NCBI GenBank assembly: GCA_017407995.1
Contig: JAFQVM010000014.1
Span: forward strand, 1-48,710
Origin: Clostridia bacterium
GTDB lineage: Bacteria > Bacillota > Clostridia > Oscillospirales > Acutalibacteraceae
Reading direction: 5' to 3'
Length of the DNA stretch: 48,710 nucleotides
The notes below the pieces were generated by a model. That model saw only the letters and a program-made list of their open reading frames with translations. It made no database searches and had not been told where the DNA came from. The position numbers and the translations under genes were made by a program. This document shows positions 1-7,674 of the stretch, one piece after another (the first letter of the stretch is position 1; every line of letters begins with the position of its first letter).

Positions 1-306
1 CGCCTCCTTAAAATTTGGCGGGCATCGCAAAAACTTTCAACGCACCCGGGTGTTTCGTTGTTTCCCAATTTTAAAACCGGAAAACAATATTTCCGGGATG
101 CAATAAAAGCAGATGCAATTGCTGCAGCCGTCGCCAAGATGCGAGGGAAACGCACCCAGCCGTGGCCAACAGACCTGATTCGCCCGGTTTAAAATCGGAC
201 ATACTCCGCAGAAATTCCCCGTCTCAAAGGACGGCCACCTTCTGCATCATCGCATATCAGCATGTATGGTTTTGGGCATAATGACCCCACTTCCCATAAT
301 CATGCC
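1..306 (-). ncRNA. Structured noncoding RNA or long structured 5' leader (raiA-motif-like candidate)
   Basis: About 300 nt without a convincing ORF sit between a strong leftward promoter and an AAGGAGG at the window edge (complement of about 4-10), so the RNA probably leads into a gene outside the window. Read on the minus strand there are several stems: GTGGCC pairing with GGCCAC around an inner hairpin CCGTC/GACGG, CCGGAAA/TTTCCGG, and CAACG/CGTTG with an inner CAC/GTG. A strong promoter with a long conserved-looking leader is typical of clostridial structured RNAs. The raiA motif is my best guess from size and context, but I could not compare it with a covariance model. It does not look like RNase P, tmRNA or SRP RNA. 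Confidence 0.5.
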
Positions 307-311
307 TAAGT

Positions 312-340
312 ATAATAACACACAAGCCCTTGAAATGCAA
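312..340 (-). promoter_or_regulatory. Sigma-A promoter of the structured RNA
   Basis: On the minus strand TTGCAT (335-340) and TATTAT (312-317) are separated by exactly 17 bp. The predicted start is near 305, immediately before the structured region. Confidence 0.75.
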
Positions 341-344
341 GCAT

Positions 345-511
345 TTTTTTAACTTTTTTCAAGTTTTTTACACCCAAAATTTCAACTGACTATATATGGT
401 ATTTTGTACAAAAAAGAGAACAAAATATTGTGATAAAAATCAAAAGAAAAAATCCGAAAAACAAAAATTTTGTCTCTCGAATTTCTTATATATATTAAAT
501 GTATGCAATTT
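345..511. other. AT-rich spacer, nothing recognised
   Basis: This is A/T-homopolymer-rich sequence between the leftward RNA promoter and the 3' end of the PHP gene. The rightward ORF that starts here runs antisense into the PHP gene and has no family features. I see no clear terminator hairpin for the PHP gene. Confidence 0.5.
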
Positions 512-1339
512 TTACAAAAGAATCTTCTTAAGTTCATCCGCATGCGCCGCTGAATCTATAGCCACAAGCTTATGTGCATCCATACCTATATTAAATACCA
601 CACCGATTTCACGTCCTATATTGAAGAATCGGCGGTGGAAATCAGGGTCACGCAGCACCACGGGGATATTAAGCTCCCAGGCAGTCTGCGAAAGCTTTGA
701 AAGTTCCATAGCCTTCGCTATCTGCTCATCCTTTATTGCAGCCGAAAACTTGCAGACATCTTCGCCAAGGTCATCCTCAATACGCTTCATAAGATATCTG
801 CCGTCAAACGGATGAGCAATACAGTCAGCTCTTTTTGCTTTAAGCAGAGCTTCTATATTCTCGAAACAACGGTTTACATATGAGTTGAGAGACCTGTCCT
901 CAGGCTGAACCCAGTATTTGAGGTGATAGTGGTTACATGAATACAGGCGGTAATCGAGCGCCGCATTCTCCTCATCGGTATCCGAAAACTTTCCGATATC
1001 ATACGATGAAAGTTCTGCCCCGACAAGCACCTTGAAAGGCAGTTCTTGACCCTCAAGCTTACTGCGAAGAAACTCGACCTTTTCAAGATATGTCACAGGC
1101 TCATTATTCTTTCTCTTCTTCCTGTTCTTAAACCACTCTTCCGTCCTGTCGATAATACCAACTTTAGGCGGATGATGATGGTCGGTAAGCGCAATCATCT
1201 TAAGCTGAGTTTTCTTGGCAGCTTCGAGAATATTATCAATCGTCATCTCACGATTGGCACAAGTGGAAAATTCCGTATGAATATGTAAATTCTCATGCAC
1301 CAAGTCATCAATATCATATATTGCCTCATGTATATACAT
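512..1339 (-). CDS. PHP-domain metal-dependent phosphoesterase
   Basis: This 275-residue protein has the PHP-domain metal ligands: HIH at residues 19-21, TDHHHP at 52-57 and a late GMDAHK near 252-257. PHP proteins hydrolyse phosphoesters (histidinol phosphate, nucleotides or DNA ends) using a trinuclear metal site. No polymerase or other domain is fused, so this is a free-standing cytoplasmic PHP enzyme of unknown substrate. The ATG follows GGGGAAG at a short distance. It lies downstream of degV in the same direction, but a terminator at 1370-1402 separates them. Family is confident, substrate unknown. Confidence 0.85.
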   Translation of the reverse strand: MYIHEAIYDIDDLVHENLHIHTEFSTCANREMTIDNILEAAKKTQLKMIALTDHHHPPKVGIIDRTEEWFKNRKKRKNNEPVTYLEKVEFLRSKLEGQELPFKVLVGAELSSYDIGKFSDTDEENAALDYRLYSCNHYHLKYWVQPEDRSLNSYVNRCFENIEALLKAKRADCIAHPFDGRYLMKRIEDDLGEDVCKFSAAIKDEQIAKAMELSKLSQTAWELNIPVVLRDPDFHRRFFNIGREIGVVFNIGMDAHKLVAIDSAAHADELKKILL

Positions 1340-1369
1340 AACTGCTTCCCCACTCTCAATAAACCATTC

Positions 1370-1402
1370 AAAAAAGCCGTCTGTTGTTTTTACTAAGACG
1401 GC
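1370..1402 (-). terminator. Rho-independent terminator of degV
   Basis: On the minus strand GCCGTCT pairs with AGACGGC and is followed by TTTTTT, just beyond the degV stop codon. Confidence 0.75.
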
Positions 1403-1418
1403 ATTTTATTAGGCTAAT

Positions 1419-2270
1419 TTATTTTGTCATGAAAAGTATTCCCATGCAACCAGGTCCGCAATGAACGCTGATAGTGCATCCCGCACGTGTGATAAGAACT
1501 TCTTTAAACGGAGCTGTCTCTTTTATGAGATTGCACAGGTCATCAATTTCCTCCTGAGGAATTCCCGATGTGCACAGGAAAATTCTGTCCAAATCAAGAT
1601 TATCTTTATGAGCCTCAAGCTGGTCAGAAACATATTGGCGTCTTACCATGCTTATCTTTCCACGGTATTTCTTTGCAACGTCAAGAGTGCCGCCGTGCAT
1701 CTCAATACACGGACGGATTCCGAGAATATTGGCTCCCAGCGCCGCAGTAGCTGAGCAGCGTCCGCCTTTTTTCATATACTCAAGCTTCTCAAGAACAAAG
1801 CTGGTGCATGTTTTGTCAGCAAGGTCTGCAACAGCACTTGCAATTTCAGCAGCATTCTTTCCCTCGTCACGCATTTCGCACGCCTTTATAACCTGAAGCG
1901 CAATACTTGAACTCAAGTGCTGAGAGTCTACAACATAGACTCCCTCCATATCCTCGGCTGCTAACTTTGCATTGTTATGTGTTGCGGATATGCCTGAACT
2001 CAGTGAAAAGTGAACAACCTCTGCACCGTCGTTTATAAAAGATGTAAAAAAGTCCTCATAATCGGGAATCGGTATAGCGGAAGTTGTGGGCAGTGTTCCG
2101 TTTTCCTCATAATTATTAAAAATATCATCGGGCGTTATGTCTACGCCGTCCCTATAGGATTTATCATTGAGATTTACATACATTGGTATGATATGAATAT
2201 CATAGCGCTCGGCAAGCTCGCTGTATATATCAACAGGACTGTCTGCTGTAATAACTACTTTTTTACTCAT
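1419..2270 (-). CDS. DegV family fatty-acid-binding protein
   Basis: This is a 283-residue DegV/EDD-fold protein. DegV (FakB-like) proteins bind a fatty acid and present it to a fatty-acid kinase for phospholipid synthesis. Family features are the N-terminal ITADSPVDI strand, the TTSAIPIPDY segment, HFSLSSGISAT and the KGGRCSATAAL segment. The start is taken at MSKKVV because AAAGGAG lies just upstream of that ATG; a longer reading frame begins 30 nt earlier, inside the ribosome binding site region. No kinase (FakA) gene is adjacent. It is monocistronic, with a terminator after it. Confidence 0.88.
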   Translation of the reverse strand: MSKKVVITADSPVDIYSELAERYDIHIIPMYVNLNDKSYRDGVDITPDDIFNNYEENGTLPTTSAIPIPDYEDFFTSFINDGAEVVHFSLSSGISATHNNAKLAAEDMEGVYVVDSQHLSSSIALQVIKACEMRDEGKNAAEIASAVADLADKTCTSFVLEKLEYMKKGGRCSATAALGANILGIRPCIEMHGGTLDVAKKYRGKISMVRRQYVSDQLEAHKDNLDLDRIFLCTSGIPQEEIDDLCNLIKETAPFKEVLITRAGCTISVHCGPGCMGILFMTK

Positions 2271-2399
2271 GCGAGATGCTCCTTTCATTTCAATATACAA
2301 AGGATTATAGCACAGTTTATCAATAATATCAACTTGTGCAAATTACTAAAGTGTGATATTACTGTAAAATAATTATGATATTTTACAGATGTTTTATAC

Positions 2400-2437
2400 A
2401 AAAAGCAACACCGACTTTCAGTACGATGTTGCTTTTT
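2400..2437 (-). terminator. Terminator after the TIM-barrel gene
   Basis: A 10-bp stem, AAAAGCAACA against TGTTGCTTTT, has T tracts on both sides. It sits 45 nt past the stop of the leftward gene at 2483. Confidence 0.75.
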
Positions 2438-2482
2438 AGATTTGTTTTTCGAAAAATATACCTTTGCAACGCAGACTTCCAA

Positions 2483-3166
2483 TTAAAAATCAGGATGCGG
2501 TTCACCTCTGCGGTAAGCCTCCATAATATCTCTGAAAACCTCTCCGTTGGACGGCGGAGTCCATGTTATTGCATTTGCACCCGCTTCAATTGTCGCAATT
2601 ATCGATTCATTGGTGGGCCCGCCCGTTGCGATTATAGGCAGGTCGGGGAACCTCTCACGGATACTTCTGACAACCTGCGGCGTTCTTCCCGCAGCAGAAA
2701 TATTGAGTATATCCGCTCCTGCTGCAACACGTCCCTCTATATCCTCATCCTCACTCAAAACCGTCACAACTATCGGCACGTCAATCGTGTCGTGAAGCAT
2801 TTTCACAGTCTCATTCTTTGTCGGCGCATTCACAACAACGCCTAATGCACCCTGAAACTCAGCGTGCAAAGCGAGATTGAGCACCCTGTGCCCCTGTGTC
2901 AAACCTCCGCCAACGCCCACAAAAACCGGCACATCCGCCGCCACCATAACAGCCTGCGTAATTACCGGCTGCGGAGTAAACGGATAAACCGCTATCACCG
3001 CATCTGCATTAGTGTTACGGATTATACTTGCATCGGTTGAAAACAAGACCGACTTTATTCTTCTGCCGAGAATCTTTATTCCGCTGCACCTGTATATCGG
3101 CTCCGGCACTTTGAGCATGAAATCTCTGAGACTACCTCTTACCTCGGGTATATTCTGTTCAGCCAT
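2483..3166 (-). CDS. TIM-barrel protein, ribulose-phosphate-binding-like, function unknown
   Basis: This 227-residue protein has repeated strand-turn patterns of a (beta/alpha)8 barrel: DAVIAVYPF, VPVFVGVGGG, GALGVVVNAP, VPIVVTVL, GADILNISAAG, PIIATGGP and GANAITWTPP. The GATGGP-like phosphate-loop pattern near the C-terminus resembles indole-3-glycerol-phosphate synthase and related ribulose-phosphate-binding barrels. I see no catalytic set that fixes a reaction. It ends with a clean terminator and stands alone, so context gives no pathway. The start ATG is 8 nt after an AAAGGGA-type site. Confidence 0.7.
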   Translation of the reverse strand: MAEQNIPEVRGSLRDFMLKVPEPIYRCSGIKILGRRIKSVLFSTDASIIRNTNADAVIAVYPFTPQPVITQAVMVAADVPVFVGVGGGLTQGHRVLNLALHAEFQGALGVVVNAPTKNETVKMLHDTIDVPIVVTVLSEDEDIEGRVAAGADILNISAAGRTPQVVRSIRERFPDLPIIATGGPTNESIIATIEAGANAITWTPPSNGEVFRDIMEAYRRGEPHPDF

Positions 3167-3368
3167 TTAATCATCCCTTTCTCTATTGTTAAAGTGCCGC
3201 AACCTTAACTTTTTTCAAAAAAAGCTTTGCAATATGCAAAACTGAGCATATAATATGTTTTGGAGAAAAACCTCAAACACCGCATATTTACTGTTCACAA
3301 ATTATAACATAATTATAAACTGCGGTCAAATATGCACCGTTCATTTTCACACTTCAGGAGGAATCAAT

Positions 3369-3872
3369 ATGAGTTTTGAAAAAATCGATATCTGCCAACT
3401 AAGCGACAGCTTTACCAAAATGATAAGAGACGATTGGGCTCTGCTTACCGCAGGCGATAAAGACAGCTTTAACACAATGACTGTAAGCTGGGGAGCATCA
3501 GGCGAGCTTTGGGGAAAGGACGTAGCTATAGTCTTTGTTCGTCCTCAGAGATACACATATGAATTTATGGAAAAATCTGACACATTTACCTTAAGCTTTT
3601 TCGGCAGCGAGCACAAAAAAGCTCTCTCCTTTTGCGGCTCAAAAAGCGGTCGTGATGTCGACAAGGCTGCCGAGTGCGGCTTTAGCCCCGTAACTCTTGA
3701 CGGCTCAACAGCTTTTGATGAAGCGCAAACCGTTATTGTATGCAAAAAAATCGCTTTTCAGGATATGGACCCTGCAGGATTTTTATCCGATGAAATCAAC
3801 AACAACTACGCAAAAAATGACTACCACCGCATATATGTAGGCGAAATTTTGGGCACGTATAAAAAAGTTTAA
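3369..3872 (+). CDS. Flavin reductase family protein (FMN-binding split barrel)
   Basis: A 168-residue protein of the flavin reductase-like/split-barrel type. The segments FNTMTVSWGASGELWG, VFVRPQRYTYEFM and FTLSFFG match the FMN-binding core of these proteins, which reduce or bind flavin for partner oxidoreductases. The open frame extends 38 codons upstream, but AGGAGG 6 nt before this ATG fixes the start. The gene is short for the family and has no partner nearby. A 5S rRNA promoter follows within 20 nt of its stop. Confidence 0.8.
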   Translation: MSFEKIDICQLSDSFTKMIRDDWALLTAGDKDSFNTMTVSWGASGELWGKDVAIVFVRPQRYTYEFMEKSDTFTLSFFGSEHKKALSFCGSKSGRDVDKAAECGFSPVTLDGSTAFDEAQTVIVCKKIAFQDMDPAGFLSDEINNNYAKNDYHRIYVGEILGTYKKV

Positions 3873-3890
3873 AATTTTTTAAAAAAATGC

Positions 3891-3919
3891 TTGACTTTTG
3901 TCGTGGCGGGTGGTATTAT
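3891..3919 (+). promoter_or_regulatory. Promoter of the orphan 5S rRNA
   Basis: TTGACT (3891-3896) and TATTAT (3914-3919) lie 17 bp apart, with TATAAT overlapping at 3917. The predicted start is about 25-30 nt before mature 5S. Confidence 0.7.
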
Positions 3920-3953
3920 AATCGCACACTTTGAAGAGCGGTAGCGTTCTTTA

Positions 3954-4070
3954 GTCGGTGTTTATGACGATGAGGGTCCACCCGTTCCCATCCCGAACAC
4001 GGTAGTTAAGCTCATTCGTGCTGACAATACTCGGAGGGCAGCCTCCCGGGAAGATAGGTCGACGCCGACA
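3954..4070 (+). rRNA. rrf: 5S ribosomal RNA
   Basis: The terminal stem GTCGGTG (3954) pairs with CGCCGAC (to 4069). Inside are the hallmark 5S segments CCCGTTCCCATCCCGAACACG and the loop E/helix IV region ending GGGAAGATAGGTCG. Length (about 117 nt) is normal. No 16S or 23S gene is adjacent, so this is an isolated copy with its own promoter and terminators. Confidence 0.95.
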
Positions 4071-4080
4071 CTTATGAATT

Positions 4081-4107
4081 CAGCTTTCCAATAGGAAGGC
4101 TGTTTTC
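4081..4107 (+). terminator. First terminator after 5S rRNA
   Basis: The stem CAGC-TTTCC / GGAAG-GCTG with an AATA loop is followed by TTTT. Confidence 0.6.
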
Positions 4108-4114
4108 CTTCTCA

Positions 4115-4168
4115 CGGAGAGTTTGCATTTGGCTGCGTGACCAAATGCAAACTCTCCGCTTTTTTTGC
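4115..4168 (+). terminator. Second, very strong terminator after 5S rRNA
   Basis: A perfect stem of 17 bp or more (4116-4132 with 4141-4157) with an 8-nt loop is followed by a T-rich tail. Stacked terminators suit a highly transcribed rRNA. Confidence 0.8.
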
Positions 4169-4340
4169 AAAAAACATTCTCTCGTGCATTTACCCCGAGA
4201 TAGCGCAGTTATCATATCGTTAATAAAAAATTTACTTTTAGTAATATTTTAAAAATACGGTTTTTATGATATGATTATTTTAATCTTATGTTTGTTTTTT
4301 CAAAATAATAAACCATAGACAAGAAAAAGGGAGAATAAAA

Positions 4341-5294
4341 ATGCAGGACAAATCAAAGGTTTATACCGGAAAATCAGGATTTACAGTCGTTAAGAGAGAA
4401 TACTTTAATATTCGCCGCAAAATAGTGGCTAATATGACTACCGAAGCATGGATGGATGTACCACATGCTTCATGCACATACGAGCCTGATGTTACAGGTC
4501 TGTTGGCGGAACTCAAAAAATATAATGAGTCCGGAAAGCATCCCAGAAAAATCACAATAAATACTCTTCTTTTAAAAGTAATCGTTGAGGGTATAAAGGC
4601 AGAGCCGTTAGTCAACGCACATATTAAGTTTGACAAAAAATATGTAACAGGCTGTATTGAAACATATGAGGATATAAATATATCTGTTCCGTGGGTTCTT
4701 GATGACGGAAGCATGATGACCATCAATCTCCATAACTTTGAGAGCAAAACTCTCGATGAAATGGCAGAGTACATAGCTGATGTTTCACGCAGAATCAAAA
4801 ACACGAACATGACAGAGGCTATGTTTGAAGTGTCTCTTGACAATACACTTACCGCACTCAAACACGGACATGTCCTCAAAGCCATCCGCAGACTTATCGG
4901 TGCTAAAATCGGCAAGAGCAAGGTAAAGCTCCTCAAGGGCAAGGAGAAGAAAAAATACTACAGCATTCCGGCTGAGGACAGGCTTACAAAAGCCGACATA
5001 GAACAGGGTACAATAACAATCTCTAACCTCGGCAGTCTTTACCGCAGTTCATATATCATTCCTACACTTCTCGACGTTGTTCCGCCCCAGGTCTTTGTTG
5101 TCGGCATAGCGAGTGCTGTAAAAAAGCCTTTTGTAATTCAAAATGAAAACGGCGAAGACGAAACAGTCATCAGAAGCGTAATTCCGTTCAATCTTACTTT
5201 CGACCACCGTGCTCTTGACTTTGGTGATTTCATACCGTTCCTGAACAGACTTGATGACATATTCGCAAATCCGGAGCAGATTCACGAGTGGTAA
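4341..5294 (+). CDS. Stand-alone 2-oxoacid dehydrogenase E2-type acyltransferase domain
   Basis: This 317-residue protein corresponds only to the catalytic domain of dihydrolipoamide acyltransferases. The C-terminal FDHRALD keeps the catalytic His289 and Asp293 of the HxxxD motif, though the usual Gly after Asp is Phe. ITISNLGSL and the DVVPPQVFVVGI segment are also typical. There is no lipoyl domain and no peripheral-subunit-binding domain, and no E1 or E3 gene is nearby, so it is unlikely to serve a classical complex. It may transfer acyl groups from CoA to another acceptor. AAAGGGAG precedes the ATG. It is followed 49 nt later by the MGMT gene in the same direction. Confidence 0.82.
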   Translation: MQDKSKVYTGKSGFTVVKREYFNIRRKIVANMTTEAWMDVPHASCTYEPDVTGLLAELKKYNESGKHPRKITINTLLLKVIVEGIKAEPLVNAHIKFDKKYVTGCIETYEDINISVPWVLDDGSMMTINLHNFESKTLDEMAEYIADVSRRIKNTNMTEAMFEVSLDNTLTALKHGHVLKAIRRLIGAKIGKSKVKLLKGKEKKKYYSIPAEDRLTKADIEQGTITISNLGSLYRSSYIIPTLLDVVPPQVFVVGIASAVKKPFVIQNENGEDETVIRSVIPFNLTFDHRALDFGDFIPFLNRLDDIFANPEQIHEW

Positions 5295-5343
5295 AATCCG
5301 AATCGGGATATAATAAAAACATATTCCGAAAAGGACTGATAAT

Positions 5344-5652
5344 ATGAAATCTACTTTTGAACTGATATATGATGTTGTAAGAAAAATACCTAAAGGCTGT
5401 GTTGCGACCTACGGTCAGGTTGCAACACTTGCAGGCAATCCCCGCTGGTCGAGAGTTGTAGGATATGCCCTGCACGTAAACCCGGAGCCGGGGACTATCC
5501 CCTGCCACAGAGTGGTAAATCGATTAGGCGAAACATCAAAGGCATTCGCCTTTGGCGGAGAGGATATGCAGCGCATTCTTCTTGAAGAAGAAGGAGTTAT
5601 ATTCGACAAAAACGGAAAAGTAAATCTTGAACGTTTTCAATGGCGAACATAA
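5344..5652 (+). CDS. MGMT/Ogt-type O6-alkylguanine-DNA alkyltransferase domain protein
   Basis: This 102-residue protein is just the winged-helix C-terminal domain of O6-methylguanine methyltransferases. The active-site PCHRVV has the acceptor Cys54, so it is not the PWHR type of alkyltransferase-like proteins, which cannot accept alkyl groups. The DNA-reading helix segment ATYGQVATLAG (residues 21-31) is present. The missing N-terminal domain makes it shorter than Ogt (about 160-170 residues). It probably shares a transcript with the upstream acyltransferase and ends at a terminator that overlaps its stop codon. Confidence 0.85.
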   Translation: MKSTFELIYDVVRKIPKGCVATYGQVATLAGNPRWSRVVGYALHVNPEPGTIPCHRVVNRLGETSKAFAFGGEDMQRILLEEEGVIFDKNGKVNLERFQWRT

Positions 5653-5684
5653 AAAGGCAAGGGAAAAATCCCCTGCCTTTTTTA
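5651..5684 (+). terminator. Terminator overlapping the MGMT stop codon
   Basis: AAAAAGGCA-GGG pairs with CCC-TGCCTTTTT and is followed by T residues. It is nearly symmetrical, so it may also serve the opposing gene at 5700. Confidence 0.8.
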
Positions 5685-5699
5685 CACATCTAATTTTTC

Positions 5700-6683
5700 T
5701 TACCTGCTCAATATCAGCTCCAAAAGCTCTAACGTTTTCGCTTTATCATGTTTTAGAAAATATAAATAGTCCATCACATTAGAATATTGCGAAATCAGAC
5801 AAATACTACGATAATCCTCTATGACACTTTGCTCCAAAACATTCATTTCATATTCAGACAAAATAATATTTAGTTCTTCGTTCTGTTTTAAAATCCACTG
5901 GTCAAAAAAATCCGCCGCACTTTTTGATTTGAAATCCTCTTTCTCCATAAAGCCGTTAGTTTCTGCACAAAAATGATTTATATTAACTTCTGTACCAGCC
6001 ATATTGAAGTCAATCAATCCCACAAAATGATTTTCATGCACTAAAATATTACTGTCATTCAAATCACCTTGTATTACGCACCTTGGCAGATTTTTATAAA
6101 CACTTTTTATTCTTTTTCGCTTTTCTTCATTAAAAGCGATTGCCTTTTTCGCTAACCTAAATTTACCAAGCCTTTTAAGCTTAGAAACAAGCATGTTAAA
6201 ATTTTCCTGTTTTTCATCAACCTCTATATCCAGTGGAGCCAAATCGATTAAACTCCACATAGAATTTATCGGAGATAAATCAATATCCGAATACTTTTTG
6301 GATAACCGTCCTATCGATTTGAGAACCTCTTGACGCACCTGAGTATGGTCGAAATTATCCGAAACTTCTTTCTCAAGCTGATAATCAAGATATTCTGAAA
6401 TATAGCACACATGATTCTCATAAGGTGTAAGATATTTCCCGTAAATATTCTTAAACAGATGAGGTGCTAAAACACCGATATCACGGTACCGTCCACAAAG
6501 CCTTTCAATAGACTCCAGACGTTCTTCTGTAATAACAGGATTGTTCACTCGCAAAACATATTTTTTGTCAACGATAACATTTAACCGGTAATCGTCGCCC
6601 TTGGAAGAATCTATCTCTTCATACACTGAAACCGATGATATATTATAGTTGCTCAATATCCTTAACAATGTATTTTTATCCAT
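5700..6683 (-). CDS. Aminoglycoside-phosphotransferase-fold kinase
   Basis: This 327-residue protein has the APH/choline-kinase catalytic core: QGDLNDSNILV (catalytic Asp and Mg-binding Asn) and LIDFNMAG (the DFG-like Asp). It probably phosphorylates a small molecule; homologues include aminoglycoside, homoserine and choline kinases, and the usual HGD is QGD here. Drug resistance cannot be claimed. AAGGAG lies 10 nt before this ATG, but a TTG directly upstream (6684-6686) has better spacing and could be the true start. The gene is more AT-rich than its neighbours. Confidence 0.75.
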   Translation of the reverse strand: MDKNTLLRILSNYNISSVSVYEEIDSSKGDDYRLNVIVDKKYVLRVNNPVITEERLESIERLCGRYRDIGVLAPHLFKNIYGKYLTPYENHVCYISEYLDYQLEKEVSDNFDHTQVRQEVLKSIGRLSKKYSDIDLSPINSMWSLIDLAPLDIEVDEKQENFNMLVSKLKRLGKFRLAKKAIAFNEEKRKRIKSVYKNLPRCVIQGDLNDSNILVHENHFVGLIDFNMAGTEVNINHFCAETNGFMEKEDFKSKSAADFFDQWILKQNEELNIILSEYEMNVLEQSVIEDYRSICLISQYSNVMDYLYFLKHDKAKTLELLELILSR

Positions 6684-6761
6684 CAAGTAACGTCTCCTTT
6701 ATATACTGAGAACCCCTTATTTTACTTTGATTATATCTTATCTTCTTTTAATATTCAACCG

Positions 6762-6806
6762 AAAAACAGCACTGCAGAAGTCAAGTATCTGCAGTGCTGT
6801 TTTTTT
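6762..6806. terminator. Bidirectional terminator after thiT
   Basis: A 17-bp stem (6762-6778 with 6789-6805) containing CAGCACTGCAGA has T tracts on both strands. It lies directly past the thiT stop codon. Confidence 0.8.
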
Positions 6807-6814
6807 AATATAAA

Positions 6815-7483
6815 TTAAATCTTTTTCTTTCCTGATATCTGCGGGATATTGCCGATTATCAGAGCAACGACAGCGGTGATAACCATTTCGGGAATCATAT
6901 AAAGGCCGTTATAGAAGATTGAATAAACAATAGCCAGACCCTCTCCGCTGAAAGTATCGAGTATCTTACCGCCTATTGCATAGAAGCCGTCCTGTGTGAA
7001 AAACCACTCTGCCCATGAGCCGAAGAATATGTATCCCGACACGATATGAGCAATATAACGCAATCCGATGGCCACTATTGAGCCAAGACACAGACCCGCC
7101 GCAGGGCTTTTCACCTTGTTTCTGAAAATTCCACCAAAGCCGAGAACTGTATAAGCGATAATATAGTCAATTACGCATACCGTTACAGCTTTCCAAAGAA
7201 TCATATAGCTGTCGCTGTCAGGCAGGAAGAATGCAGATACTGTTCTAAAGCCCAAAAGCATCTGGATGAGTGCATAAATAAAGCCGCTGACAAGTCCCCA
7301 CTTTGTGCCGTTGCGGTATGCTATCAGCACGATTGGAAGCATGCTACAGATTGTGAATCCTCCGCCGAAAGGCAGGTTTAGAAACGGGATAAAGCTGCAC
7401 ACTACGTTGAGCACAGTCGCAACCGCTATCATAAGCGCACTTTCGACAATAATTTGTGTCGTGTTTTTTCTTGTTTTTGCCAT
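6815..7483 (-). CDS. thiT: Energy-coupled thiamine transporter ThiT (ECF S component)
   Basis: This 222-residue, six-helix membrane protein matches ThiT/YuaJ. Supporting segments are the N-terminal ALMIAVATVLN, FLNLPFGGGFTICSMLP, GFRTVSA and the later SGYIFFGSWAEWF and YNGLYMIPE, which form the thiamine pocket in this family. S components dock on a shared EcfAAT module encoded elsewhere. The TPP riboswitch directly upstream independently supports thiamine uptake. AGGAG precedes the chosen ATG by 9 nt; an ATG closer to it is out of frame. Confidence 0.93.
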   Translation of the reverse strand: MAKTRKNTTQIIVESALMIAVATVLNVVCSFIPFLNLPFGGGFTICSMLPIVLIAYRNGTKWGLVSGFIYALIQMLLGFRTVSAFFLPDSDSYMILWKAVTVCVIDYIIAYTVLGFGGIFRNKVKSPAAGLCLGSIVAIGLRYIAHIVSGYIFFGSWAEWFFTQDGFYAIGGKILDTFSGEGLAIVYSIFYNGLYMIPEMVITAVVALIIGNIPQISGKKKI

Positions 7484-7508
7484 CTTTCATCTCTCCTAAA
7501 AAGTATTA

Positions 7509-7534
7509 ACGCCCACAGAAAAATCTGCAGGCGT
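7509..7534 (-). promoter_or_regulatory. Expression-platform hairpin of the TPP riboswitch
   Basis: ACGCC-tGCAGA pairs with TCTGT-gGGCGT and is followed on the minus strand by TAATACTTTTT just ahead of the thiT ribosome binding site. It probably acts as a terminator when TPP is bound. Confidence 0.6.
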
Positions 7535-7564
7535 CTTAATTTTAATATACAGCAAAAGCTGTCT

Positions 7565-7645
7565 ATTAGCGTTCCTACGCCGGCATTACCCGGATCAGGT
7601 TCATAGGGTATCATCTCAGCCGACAGTTTTGTCAGCACCCCTTGT
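7565..7645 (-). promoter_or_regulatory. TPP riboswitch (THI element)
   Basis: On the minus strand the aptamer shows GGGGTGC, then GCTGAGATGATACCC, then GAACCTGATCCGGGTAATGC and CCGGCGTAGGAA, in the order and spacing of the THI box. It lies between the radical SAM gene and thiT and so controls only thiT. Thiamine pyrophosphate binding represses expression in this class. Confidence 0.95.
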
Positions 7646-7674
7646 AGTTATTCACTTTTTAAATAGGGTTACCC

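Noticed and set aside
5700-6683. Acquired aminoglycoside resistance gene
   Set aside because: Only the kinase fold motifs are recognisable and many small-molecule kinases share them; no mobile element or resistance neighbours are present.
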